A DNA stretch of 14,194 nt. It comes from an uncultured Lachnospiraceae bacterium. Its GTDB lineage: Bacteria; Bacillota; Clostridia; Lachnospirales; Lachnospiraceae. Of the stretch, positions 7,119 to 14,189 are shown piece after piece; the first letter of the stretch is position 1, and each line of letters opens with the position of its first letter. The notes beneath the pieces are model-generated. The model was not told the origin of the DNA. It worked only from the letters and a program-made list of their open reading frames with translations, and searched no databases. A program made the translations under genes and the position numbers. Location of the stretch: assembly GCA_947068385.1 (NCBI GenBank), contig CAMTBF010000029.1, positions 1 through 14,194 on the forward strand, in the 5' to 3' direction.

Positions 7119-8550
7119 GGCAAATCTGAAAAAAACCGTATATTATATGAAGCGCAACGGTATCCGCAGGACATGGTATGCTGTCCTGGAGAGGCTGGAG
7201 GAGCGGAAGCGCCCTCCCTATGTCTGGACGCCCCCCACGGATGAGGAGCTGCTGGCTCAGCGGGAGGGATGGGGGCGGGAAGGCCTGTCCGCCACATTCA
7301 GCATCCTGGTGCCCGCGTACAGGACGAAGCCGGAGTATCTGAGGGAGCTGGTGGAATCCCTGCGCGGCCAGACCTATCCCCGGTGGGAGCTGATCCTGGC
7401 GGACGCCACGGAGGACGACAGCGTGGAGCGGGCGCTGCGGGAAAGCCTGGAGCCGGGGGACTCCAGAATCCGCTATGTGCGCCTGGAGCGCAACGCAGGG
7501 ATAGCCGGGAACACCAACCAGGCCCTTCCCTATGCCACAGGGGACTACATCGGCCTGCTGGATCATGACGATGTCCTGACGCCTGACGCCCTGTACGAAA
7601 TGGCGGCAACAATCAGACGGGCAGAGGGAAGCGGCATAGAGCCCGCCTTCCTCTATTCCGATGAGGACAAATGCAACGGCGACAGGACGGAATACTATGA
7701 GCCGCACTGGAAGGAGGATTTCAACTTCGACCTGCTCCTGAGCAATAACTACATCTGCCACTTCCTGGTGATGGAGCGGGAGCTGATGCAGGAGCTGAAA
7801 TTCCGTTCGGAATATGACGGCGCACAGGACTTCGACCTGGTGCTGCGGGCGGTGGCCGGCCTGAAAGGGAGGGAGGAGGCCATCCTCCATATTCCGAAGG
7901 TGCTCTACCACTGGAGGTGCCATCCCGGCTCCACTGCGGAGAACCCGGAGAGCAAGCGCCACGCCTACGAGGCCGGGCGCAGGGCGGTGCAGGATTTCGC
8001 GGACAGGCAGGGCTGGGCGGCGGAAGCGGTGGACACGGCCCATGTGGGCTTCTATGCCCTGCGGTATAGGGACGATCCCCTGGCAAGCGACAGTATTTTT
8101 GACGGTCGGGGGGATGTGGGGGCCATAGCGGGCAGGATCGTCCGGAGGGGCAGGGTGGCGGGCGGCCGCCTGGCGGAGGCGGGGGAGCATGTGAGCGCCG
8201 CTCTGCCCGGATGGGAAGGGAGCGGCACAGGGCCGGTGCAGGCCGGGGAAGTCCTGTACCGGAACCTGCCGATCCATTACAGCGGCTACCTCCACCGGGC
8301 GGTTCTGCCTCAGGATGCCGCTGCGGCGGATATCCGGAACATCCGGGTGCGCCCGGAGTGCCGGGAGCTGTTCCGGCAGGTGACGGGAGTCCCTTACCGG
8401 ACGGCGCCGGGGACCGACAGGTTCGACGCCTCCACCCTGCCGGAGGGCAGCGACATGCGCAGGATCGGCCTGGAACTGGGCCGGGCCCTGCGGGAGGCCG
8501 GGTACAGGATCCTGTACCTGCCGGAAAGAAGCTATGACGTGGAGGGCTGA
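7102..8550 (+). CDS. Family-2 (GT-A fold) glycosyltransferase with a degenerate C-terminal module
   Basis: The protein has 482 residues from TTG 7102 (484 from GTG 7096) and no membrane helix, so it would act at the inner face of the membrane. After an amphipathic N-terminus (about 1-65) comes a GT2 domain opening with SILVPAYRT, followed by the metal/nucleotide-sugar motif DHDD at 154-157, a YSDEDK stretch, [11 protein letters not shown] in the acceptor/base region and [10 protein letters not shown] near its end. This pattern is typical of rhamnosyl- or glycosyltransferases that build surface polysaccharides. Roughly the last 170 residues ([39 protein letters not shown]) resemble the end of a second GT2-type module found in longer homologues, but without a complete catalytic set. 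The gene overlaps the small anchored protein upstream and is 73 bases before glpK. Donor and acceptor sugars are unknown. Confidence 0.88.
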   Translation: MGRINRANLKKTVYYMKRNGIRRTWYAVLERLEERKRPPYVWTPPTDEELLAQREGWGREGLSATFSILVPAYRTKPEYLRELVESLRGQTYPRWELILADATEDDSVERALRESLEPGDSRIRYVRLERNAGIAGNTNQALPYATGDYIGLLDHDDVLTPDALYEMAATIRRAEGSGIEPAFLYSDEDKCNGDRTEYYEPHWKEDFNFDLLLSNNYICHFLVMERELMQELKFRSEYDGAQDFDLVLRAVAGLKGREEAILHIPKVLYHWRCHPGSTAENPESKRHAYEAGRRAVQDFADRQGWAAEAVDTAHVGFYALRYRDDPLASDSIFDGRGDVGAIAGRIVRRGRVAGGRLAEAGEHVSAALPGWEGSGTGPVQAGEVLYRNLPIHYSGYLHRAVLPQDAAAADIRNIRVRPECRELFRQVTGVPYRTAPGTDRFDASTLPEGSDMRRIGLELGRALREAGYRILYLPERSYDVEG

Positions 8551-8623
8551 CGGGGAGGCCGGGCGGGCCCCATGTCCGCCATCCTTTGAAGACCAGCATA
8601 TACCGAGAGAAAGGAGAGCGCAT

Positions 8624-10123
8624 ATGCAAAGATATATCATGGCCCTGGATCAGGGCACCACAAGCTCCAGGTGCATTTTGTTCGACAAGGCGGGGAGCAT
8701 CCGTTCCATGTCCCAGAAGGAGTTCACCCAGATTTATCCCCAGCCCGGCTGGGTGGAGCACAATCCCAAGGAAATCTGGTCCTCCCAGCTGTCGGTGGCC
8801 ACGGAGTGCATGGCCATGGCAGGCGTGGGCGCGGAGCAGATAGCCGCCATCGGCATCACCAACCAGCGGGAGACTACGATTCTGTGGGACAAGAATACCG
8901 GGGAGCCTGTATACAATGCCATCGTATGGCAGTGCCGCCGCACCTCGGACATGATAGAGGCATTGAAGGAGGACGGCTTCGACATCAAAATCCGGGAGAA
9001 GACCGGGCTGGTGCCGGACGCCTATTTCAGCGCCTCCAAGATCGCCTGGATCCTGGAGCATGTGCCCGGAGCCAGGGAAAGGGCCCAAAAGGGGGAGCTG
9101 CTCTTCGGCACGGTGGACACCTGGCTGATCTGGAACCTGACCAAGGGCGCGGTGCATGTGACGGACTACACCAACGCCTCCCGCACCATGCTGTTCGACA
9201 TCCACAGGCTGGTCTGGGATGAGGAGATCATGGAGCGGTTCGGCATCCCCGCGGGAATCCTGCCTGAGGTCCGGCCCTCCAGCTATGTCTATGGGCACAC
9301 CGAGATTTCCGTGCTGGGCGGCCGGATTCCCATTGCGGGCGCGGCAGGGGACCAGCAGGCGGCCCTGTTCGGCCAGTGCTGCTTCCAGAGGGGCGAGGTG
9401 AAGAACACCTACGGCACGGGCTGCTTCCTGCTGATGAACACCGGAAAGGACGCCATCGCCTCGAGGTCAGGGCTGCTCACCACCATCGCCGCCGGGACCT
9501 GCGAGGAGCCGGAGTACGCGCTGGAGGGCAGCGTGTTCGTGGCGGGAGCGGGGGTCCAGTGGCTGCGGGACAGCATGCGGATGATCAAAAGCGCCGCCCA
9601 GTCCCAGCAGTACTGCGAAGCGGTGGAGGACACCGCGGGGGTCTACCTGGTGCCCGCCTTTGCGGGGTTAGGCGCACCTTACTGGAACCAGTACGCCAGG
9701 GGCACCGTGGTGGGGCTGACCAGGGGCTGCACGAAGGAGCATTTCATCCGCGCCACCCTGGAATCCATCGCCTACCAGACCGCGGACGTGCTCCGGGCCA
9801 TGGAGCAGGACAGCGGCATCCGGCTGAAGGGCCTGAAGGTGGACGGCGGGGCCAGCGCCAACGATTTCCTGATGCAGTTCCAGGCGGACATCGTGGACAC
9901 CCAGGTCCACAGGCCGGAGTGCATCGAGACCACGGCCCTGGGGGCAGCCTATCTGGCAGGCCTGGCGGTGGGCTACTGGGAGGACAAGGAGGAGATCAGG
10001 GCGAACTGGCAGATCGGCAAGGTGTTCCGCCCGTCCATGGAGGCGGATCGGCGCGGGGAGCTGCTGAAGGGCTGGAAGCGTGCCGTGAAATGCGCCCTTA
10101 TGTGGGCACAGGAGACGGAATGA
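8624..10123 (+). CDS. glpK: Glycerol kinase
   Basis: The enzyme phosphorylates glycerol with ATP to sn-glycerol 3-phosphate in the cytosol, feeding glycolysis and phospholipid or teichoic-acid synthesis. At 499 residues it has the usual length. FGGY-family signatures are clear: [10 protein letters not shown] at the N-terminus, [33 protein letters not shown], the second-domain [13 protein letters not shown], and [21 protein letters not shown] 8624 is chosen because AAAGGAG (8610-8616) lies seven bases before it and homologues begin here; an upstream in-frame ATG at 8534 would overlap the glycosyltransferase and add an unrelated 30-residue tail. The loop at 221-233 reads [13 protein letters not shown]; the YHFFG-type stretch carrying the HPr-phosphorylated His of many Firmicutes GlpK proteins appears absent. 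No glpF or glpD is adjacent and no clear promoter is seen in the 73-base gap, so it may be read from upstream. A strong terminator follows. Confidence 0.96.
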   Translation: MQRYIMALDQGTTSSRCILFDKAGSIRSMSQKEFTQIYPQPGWVEHNPKEIWSSQLSVATECMAMAGVGAEQIAAIGITNQRETTILWDKNTGEPVYNAIVWQCRRTSDMIEALKEDGFDIKIREKTGLVPDAYFSASKIAWILEHVPGARERAQKGELLFGTVDTWLIWNLTKGAVHVTDYTNASRTMLFDIHRLVWDEEIMERFGIPAGILPEVRPSSYVYGHTEISVLGGRIPIAGAAGDQQAALFGQCCFQRGEVKNTYGTGCFLLMNTGKDAIASRSGLLTTIAAGTCEEPEYALEGSVFVAGAGVQWLRDSMRMIKSAAQSQQYCEAVEDTAGVYLVPAFAGLGAPYWNQYARGTVVGLTRGCTKEHFIRATLESIAYQTADVLRAMEQDSGIRLKGLKVDGGASANDFLMQFQADIVDTQVHRPECIETTALGAAYLAGLAVGYWEDKEEIRANWQIGKVFRPSMEADRRGELLKGWKRAVKCALMWAQETE

Positions 10124-10158
10124 AGGACATGACGGATGGAGGAGAACGGGAATAGAGA

Positions 10159-10197
10159 CAGAAAATGCAGCTGCGGCCATGGCGGCTGCGTTTTCTG
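10159..10197 (+). terminator. Intrinsic terminator of glpK
   Basis: CAGAAAATGCAGCT (10159-10172) pairs with GGCTGCGTTTTCTG (10184-10197) as a 14-bp stem with two G-U pairs. The A tract on the left arm pairs with the T tract on the right, giving a classic rho-independent shape 36 bases after the glpK stop. The T run is inside the stem, so the element could also work on the other strand. Confidence 0.8.
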
Positions 10198-10198
10198 C

Positions 10199-10226
10199 TT
10201 GTAATGGAGGAGAAATGTGGTAAAAT
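10199..10226 (+). promoter_or_regulatory. Promoter of the aminotransferase unit
   Basis: A -35 candidate TTGTAA (10199-10204) and the -10 box TAAAAT (10221-10226) are 16 bases apart, and the -10 is preceded by TGG, an extended -10. The promoter begins two bases after the glpK terminator stem, so the unit boundary is very compact. The predicted leader is about 50 bases, with AAAGGA (10266-10271) before ATG 10282. Confidence 0.55.
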
Positions 10227-10281
10227 ATTGAAGTGGAAGAACGGCGATATCATAAAGCACACATGAAAGGAAGAAAACGCT

Positions 10282-11469
10282 ATGCTGGTTCAGAAATATA
10301 AGGACATGCTGTCGGGAAAATCAGTGATCCGGGAGCTGTCGGAGTTCGCTACCGCCAGGGGCCAGGAAATCGGATATGAGAACGTGTTCGACTACAGCCT
10401 GGGGAACCCCTCCGTGCCCGTGCCCCAGGCATTTACGGACGAGATGATTCATATGCTGGCAAATAGGGAGACCAATGAGCTCCACGGCTACAGCCCCAGC
10501 CTGGGCATCACCAGCGTCAGGGAGGCGGTGGCGGCATCCCTGGAGAAGCGGTTCGGCCTGCCCTACCGGAAGGAGCATATCTTCATGGCCTCCGGCGCGG
10601 CAGGGGCGCTGGCCCATGCCTTCCGCCTGGTGACGGAGCCCGGTGACGAGATCCTGACCTTCGCCCCCTATTTCCCGGAGTACGGCCCCTACGTGAACCT
10701 CACCGGGGCGGTGCTGAAGGTGGTGCCCCCGGACACGGAGGGCTTCCAGATCCATTTCGGGAAATTCGAGGAGATGCTCACCGAGAAGGTGATGGCGGTG
10801 CTGATCAACACCCCCAACAATCCCTCCGGCGTAGCCTGCTCCGCGGCGACCCTTAAGAGGCTGGCAGACCTCCTGCGGCAGAAATCAGCGGAATACGGGC
10901 ACACCATATACCTGATTTCGGACGAACCATACCGGGAGATCATATTTGGAGGCGTGGAGGCCCCCTGCGTGTCCGCCTTTTACGACGATACCATCATGTG
11001 CTATTCCTTCTCCAAGTCCCTGTCCATCCCCGGGGAGCGCATCGGCTATGTGGCGGTGAACCCCAGATGCAGGGACGCGGAGACCATGGTGTACATGTGC
11101 GGCCAGATCTCCAGGGGCACCGGGCACAACTGCCCGCCGTCCATCATCCAGCTTGCCGTGGCCAAGGTGCTGGACAAGACGGCGGACTTAGGCGTCTATG
11201 AGACCAACATGGAGATCCTCTACAAGGAGCTGGTGGACCTGGGCTTTTCCTGCGTGAAGCCCGGCGGGACCTTCTACATCTTCCCCAAGGCCCTGGAGGA
11301 GGACGCCAAGGCGTTCTGCCGCAAGGCGCTGGCCTACGACCTGGTGCTGGTGCCCGGGGACACCTTCGGCGCGCCGGGATATTTCCGCATGGCCTACTGC
11401 ATCGCCACGGAAAAGGTGGAGCGGTCGCTGAAGGCCCTGCGGCGGTTCGTGGAGGAGACCTACCGCTAG
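10282..11469 (+). CDS. PLP-dependent class I/II aminotransferase
   Basis: This cytosolic fold-type I enzyme of 395 residues moves an amino group between an amino acid and a 2-oxoacid. The cofactor set is complete: PLP-ring Asn180 in NTPNNPSG, Asp214 and Tyr217 in SDEPYRE, Schiff-base Lys245 in SFSKSLSIPGERIGY, and carboxylate-binding Arg369 in YFRMAYC. The YSLGNPSVPVP segment near residue 40 and the SGAAGALAHAF helix fit the aspartate/aromatic-type subgroup found in Clostridia. The substrate cannot be named from sequence, so no gene symbol is given; aspartate, aromatic or branched amino acids are all possible. The gene has its own promoter after the glpK terminator. The patatin-like gene follows after 58 bases, which hold only a tiny 5-bp hairpin, so the two may be cotranscribed although no functional link is obvious. 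Confidence 0.92.
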   Translation: MLVQKYKDMLSGKSVIRELSEFATARGQEIGYENVFDYSLGNPSVPVPQAFTDEMIHMLANRETNELHGYSPSLGITSVREAVAASLEKRFGLPYRKEHIFMASGAAGALAHAFRLVTEPGDEILTFAPYFPEYGPYVNLTGAVLKVVPPDTEGFQIHFGKFEEMLTEKVMAVLINTPNNPSGVACSAATLKRLADLLRQKSAEYGHTIYLISDEPYREIIFGGVEAPCVSAFYDDTIMCYSFSKSLSIPGERIGYVAVNPRCRDAETMVYMCGQISRGTGHNCPPSIIQLAVAKVLDKTADLGVYETNMEILYKELVDLGFSCVKPGGTFYIFPKALEEDAKAFCRKALAYDLVLVPGDTFGAPGYFRMAYCIATEKVERSLKALRRFVEETYR

Positions 11470-11527
11470 GGGCAGGAGGCCTGCAAAGGAATAAAAATGA
11501 CGGAACTGTCAGAAAGGCGGGATGCTC

Positions 11528-12382
11528 ATGTATCAGGCGGGACTGATATTGGAGGGCGGCGGCATGAAAGGGCTCTACACCGCCGGGGTGATCGATTTTT
11601 TCCTGGATAAGGGCATAGAATTTTCCAGCGTGTACGGCGTGTCCGCGGGGGCCTGCAGCATGTGCAGCTATCTCTCGAAGCAGCGGGGCCGGGCCAGGGA
11701 CGTGTGCATAGACTACCTGGACGACAAAAGGTACTGCAGCCTGTGGAGCCTGCTGACCACGGGAGACCTGTTCAATGCGGACATGAACTACCGGCTGGTG
11801 CCGGAGCAGCTGAACCCCTATGACTACAGGACATTCGAACAGTACCGGGGAAAGGCCTACAGCGTGGCCACGGACATCGCCACCGGGAAGCCGGTGTATT
11901 TCCGGATACGGGACATGAGAAAGGACATCGTGAAGATCCGGGCCTCCGCCTCCCTGCCCCTGGTGTCCCGGAACGTGGGGATCGGCGGCGGGCTCTACCT
12001 GGACGGAGGCTTGAGCGACTCCATCCCCATCCAGAGGTCCGTCCTGGACGGGAACCGGAAGAACGTGGTGGTCATGACCAAGGAGAGGACTTTCGTGAGG
12101 CGGCGGGTCAAAGGCTACATGCTCTGGCTGCTGCGGGCCAGGTACCGGCGGTACCCCAAAGTGGCGGAGCTGATGGCCCACAGGGACGCCCGCTACAGGG
12201 AACAGGTGGCCTATGTGGAGAGGCTGCGCAAAAGCGGCCAGGCCTTCGTCATCCGCCCAAAGGCGGCAAGCGGCGTGGGGCGGGTGGAGAAGGACGCGAA
12301 GAAGCTGCGGGCCCTCTACCGCCAGGGCTACCGGGACGCGGCAGGATGCTATCGGGAGCTGCTGGCTTTTTTGGAGAAATGA
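11528..12382 (+). CDS. Patatin-like phospholipase / lipid acyl hydrolase
   Basis: The protein has 284 residues. Patatin-fold enzymes hydrolyse acyl esters of membrane lipids with a Ser-Asp dyad. Visible are the oxyanion loop GGGMKG at 10-15, the nucleophile elbow GVSAGA with Ser39, and the catalytic Asp159 in DGGLSDS. After the catalytic domain a basic C-terminal segment (about 195-284, with YVERLRKSGQAFVIRPK and VGRVEKDAKKLRALY) matches the tail I associate with DUF6363 of bacterial YjjU-like patatins. There is no signal peptide, so it should act from the cytosol. I prefer ATG 11528 because AAAGGCGG (11513-11520) is seven bases before it; ATG 11522, two codons earlier, is only one base from the site. 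It lies between the aminotransferase and uppP, 47 bases before the latter, so it may share a transcript with both. The physiological substrate is unknown. Confidence 0.9.
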   Translation: MYQAGLILEGGGMKGLYTAGVIDFFLDKGIEFSSVYGVSAGACSMCSYLSKQRGRARDVCIDYLDDKRYCSLWSLLTTGDLFNADMNYRLVPEQLNPYDYRTFEQYRGKAYSVATDIATGKPVYFRIRDMRKDIVKIRASASLPLVSRNVGIGGGLYLDGGLSDSIPIQRSVLDGNRKNVVVMTKERTFVRRRVKGYMLWLLRARYRRYPKVAELMAHRDARYREQVAYVERLRKSGQAFVIRPKAASGVGRVEKDAKKLRALYRQGYRDAAGCYRELLAFLEK

Positions 12383-12429
12383 GCGCTTGGCGCACAGGAA
12401 GCGATTAAAAGAAAGAATGGAGAGTGAAG

Positions 12430-13314
12430 ATGGAACAGTTCATTGAAATCATCAAAGCGATCGTCTACGGCATTGTGGAGGGCATCACGGAGTGGCTGCC
12501 CATCAGCAGCACGGGGCACCTGATCCTGGTGGAGAGCCTGATGCCCTTCCGGCCGCTCGAGGACGGCATAGGCGTCAGCGAGGAGTTCTTCGGCATGTTC
12601 GACGTGGTCATCCAGCTGGGGGCCATCCTGGCGGTGGTGGTGCTGTTCTGGGGCCAGATCTGGCCCTTCGCCCTGACCAGGAGGGAGCGGGAGGAGACAG
12701 GGGAGACCGGCGTCATGTCCTACTTCAAGAAGGACATCTGGATCCTGTGGTTCAAGATCCTGGTGTCCTGCGTGCCGGCGGCGGTGATAGGCATCCTCTT
12801 CGACGACGTGTTCGACGAGCTGTTCTATAACCCCACCAGCGTGGCGATCGCCCTGATCGTGTTCGGCGTGGCCTTCATCCTGGTGGAGAGCTGGAACAAG
12901 GGGAGGAAGCCCAGGATACGCAGGCTCTCCCAGATCACCTTCCAGACCGCCTTCCTCATCGGCGTGTTCCAGCTGATCGCCGCCGTGTTCCCCGGCACCT
13001 CCCGCTCCGGCGCTACGATCGTGGGCGCGCTGCTGATCGGCGTGTCCAGGACGGTGGCGGCAGAGTACACCTTCTTCCTGGCCATCCCGGTGATGTTCGG
13101 GGCCAGCCTCCTGAAGGTGGTGAAGTTCGGCTTCGCGTTCACCTCCATGGAGCTGACGCTGCTGATCGTGGGGACAGTGGTGTCCTTCATCGTGTCCCTG
13201 TTCGTGCTCCGGTTCCTGATGGGATACATCAAGAAGCATGACTTCAAGGTCTTCGGCTGGTACCGCATCGCGCTGGGGGCGGTGGTGCTGCTGTACTTCG
13301 GGCTGGCGGGGTAA
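12430..13314 (+). CDS. uppP: Undecaprenyl-diphosphatase (UppP/BacA family)
   Basis: This integral membrane enzyme removes a phosphate from undecaprenyl diphosphate, recycling the lipid carrier for peptidoglycan and other surface polymers; raised levels give bacitracin tolerance. It has 294 residues and about eight hydrophobic segments. The first signature is complete: Glu17 and Glu21 of the ExxxE motif, then WLPISSTGHL with Ser26, Ser27 and His30. The second is PGTSRSGAT at 188-196 with the essential Arg192. The start is set at ATG 12430, five bases after TGGAGAG (12418-12424); GTG 12424, two codons earlier, would overlap this site. The loop between the second and third helices (about 80-100) is charged and somewhat long. 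No clear promoter was found in the 47 bases upstream, so read-through from the patatin gene is likely. Confidence 0.96.
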   Translation: MEQFIEIIKAIVYGIVEGITEWLPISSTGHLILVESLMPFRPLEDGIGVSEEFFGMFDVVIQLGAILAVVVLFWGQIWPFALTRREREETGETGVMSYFKKDIWILWFKILVSCVPAAVIGILFDDVFDELFYNPTSVAIALIVFGVAFILVESWNKGRKPRIRRLSQITFQTAFLIGVFQLIAAVFPGTSRSGATIVGALLIGVSRTVAAEYTFFLAIPVMFGASLLKVVKFGFAFTSMELTLLIVGTVVSFIVSLFVLRFLMGYIKKHDFKVFGWYRIALGAVVLLYFGLAG

Positions 13315-13522
13315 AGGCAGACGCGCGGCCTCCCGCCATTTGGCGATTCTGTGCGCAGAGGCGGGAAAAATATGGATATCCTGCACAAATACCACAGGCC
13401 TGACATCATGGGCCGGAGGGGAGCCGCGGATTTCTGCACGATCCCCGGGCCGTTTCCCCGGAATATTCAGCAGTGTCACGGAGCCGGGACAGGCGTGCCG
13501 GAGAAAAATGAACACTATATAG

Positions 13523-13551
13523 TTGACTTTTCTGGCAAAAAGGAATACAAT
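13523..13551 (+). promoter_or_regulatory. Near-consensus sigma-A promoter of the DUF6465-type gene
   Basis: TTGACT (13523-13528) and TACAAT (13546-13551) are separated by exactly 17 bases. This is the best promoter match in the window (one mismatch to each consensus hexamer). Transcription should start at about 13558, giving a leader of roughly 87 bases and suggesting strong expression. Confidence 0.75.
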
Positions 13552-13560
13552 ACAGCAGGG

Positions 13561-13594
13561 CAGGCGGGACGGAGCGCCGTTTCATGCCTGTTTT
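13561..13594 (+). promoter_or_regulatory. Leader hairpin followed by TTTT (possible attenuator or 5' stabiliser)
   Basis: CAGGC (13561-13565) pairs with GCCTG (13586-13590), and inside it ACGG (13569-13572) pairs with CCGT (13577-13580) around an AGCG loop; TTTT follows at 13591-13594. The element begins within a few bases of the predicted transcription start and lies upstream of the ribosome binding site AAAGGAAG (13628-13635). The internal loop and the short T run make it a weak terminator at best. Confidence 0.4.
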
Positions 13595-13644
13595 CATAAA
13601 TTCATTAACGGAACATAGATATGAGAGAAAGGAAGTGGACAATC

Positions 13645-14130
13645 ATGGCAGGAAGAAGATCGACGAAAACTGCAGCAAAGACTACGGAAACAGTAGTGGC
13701 GGAAGCTATCGAACCCAAGGCAGAAGAGATAAAGACAGAAGAAATAGCAGAAACCAAGGCGACAGAGCCCCAGGCGGAGCAGCCCAAGAAGGCTCCCGCG
13801 AAGAAGACCGCGGCCAGGGCTACAAAGGCGGCGAAGGCGGCCAAGGCGGAGGCGCCGGTGGAGGAGGCCCCCAAGGCCACGAAATCCGCCGCAAAGAAGA
13901 CGGCCCCCAAGGCCACGGCAAAGAAGGCGGTGGAGAGCGTCCTCCACGTCCAGTACGCAGGCAGGTCCTACTCACAGGAAGACTTGCTGAAGATCGCCAA
14001 GGACGTATGGAAATACGACCTGAAGCGCAAGGTGGGCGAGCTGGAGAGCGTAGACATGTACGTGAAGCCGGAGGAGAACAAGGTCTACTATGTGATGAAC
14101 GGCGAAGTCTCCGGCAGCTTCGACATCTGA
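13645..14130 (+). CDS. DUF6465-type protein with a Lys/Ala-rich histone-H1-like N-terminal tail
   Basis: The protein has 161 residues in two parts. Residues 1-97 are low complexity, rich in Lys, Ala, Glu, Thr and Pro: first mixed acid/base (about 15-48), then strongly basic repeats such as KKAPAKKTAARATKAAKAAK and SAAKKTAPKATAKKA, resembling histone H1 tails. Residues 98-161 form a compact conserved-looking domain (LHVQYAGRSYS, KIAKDVWKYDL, DMYVKPEENKVYYVMNGE) ending in GSFDI; I associate this with DUF6465, common in Lachnospiraceae and of unknown function. There is no signal peptide or membrane helix. ATG 13645 is preferred because AAAGGAAG (13628-13635) precedes it; an in-frame ATG at 13621 lacks a good site. 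Its own near-consensus promoter and terminator make it a single-gene unit, probably well expressed. DNA or RNA binding is a guess from the tail composition only. Confidence 0.85.
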   Translation: MAGRRSTKTAAKTTETVVAEAIEPKAEEIKTEEIAETKATEPQAEQPKKAPAKKTAARATKAAKAAKAEAPVEEAPKATKSAAKKTAPKATAKKAVESVLHVQYAGRSYSQEDLLKIAKDVWKYDLKRKVGELESVDMYVKPEENKVYYVMNGEVSGSFDI

Positions 14131-14154
14131 GGTCCATACGGAAAACGACTGCGG

Positions 14155-14189
14155 AAAACAGGATTCTTGCTTGGCGAGGATTCTGTTTT
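14155..14189 (+). terminator. Intrinsic terminator of the DUF6465-type gene
   Basis: AAAACAGGATTCT (14155-14167) pairs with AGGATTCTGTTTT (14177-14189) as a 13-bp stem with two G-U pairs and a nine-base loop, followed by one more T and a T-rich end. Like the glpK terminator, its A and T tracts pair, so it may also stop transcription from the other strand. Confidence 0.85.

Larger units (their letters stand above)
13315..13644 (+). other. 330-base intergenic region: hairpin-forming spacer, promoter and leader, no convincing gene
   Basis: The left part has a long-range pairing TCCCGCC (13331-13337) with GGCGGGA (13360-13366) and a smaller CGCC-ATTT-GGCG hairpin (13334-13345), neither followed by a T run. 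The middle (about 13370-13515) shows no feature I can name. The right part has the promoter and structured leader of the downstream gene. An open frame spans 13351-13599, but it lacks a good start site, runs through the promoter and leader hairpin, and resembles no family I know. Confidence 0.5.

Noticed and set aside
8534..8623. Longer N-terminus for glpK from ATG 8534
   Set aside because: It would overlap the glycosyltransferase end, lacks a ribosome binding site and adds a non-conserved tail; ATG 8624 has AAAGGAG at ideal spacing.
7009..8640. Antisense open frame of 543 codons opposite the glycosyltransferase
   Set aside because: It is a shadow of the GT2 gene with biased Pro/Arg/His composition and no motif; the same explanation applies to long frames at 7721-9298 and 11144-12181 on the - strand.
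11472..11511. Small hairpin GCAGG-AGG-CCTGC and inverted repeat TGAC-N6-GTCA before the patatin gene
   Set aside because: Both are very short, with no T run and no recognised operator match; they are expected by chance in GC-rich spacers.
12349..13515. Antisense open frame of 388 codons opposite uppP
   Set aside because: The translation is a His/Glu/Asp/Gln-rich low-complexity shadow of membrane-protein codons; uppP on the + strand has all its catalytic motifs.
13351..13599. Open frame of 82 codons in the gap before the DUF6465-type gene
   Set aside because: It has a GTG start without a ribosome binding site, runs through a near-consensus promoter and a leader hairpin, and has no recognisable domain. 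An internal ATG at 13372 is not better supported.
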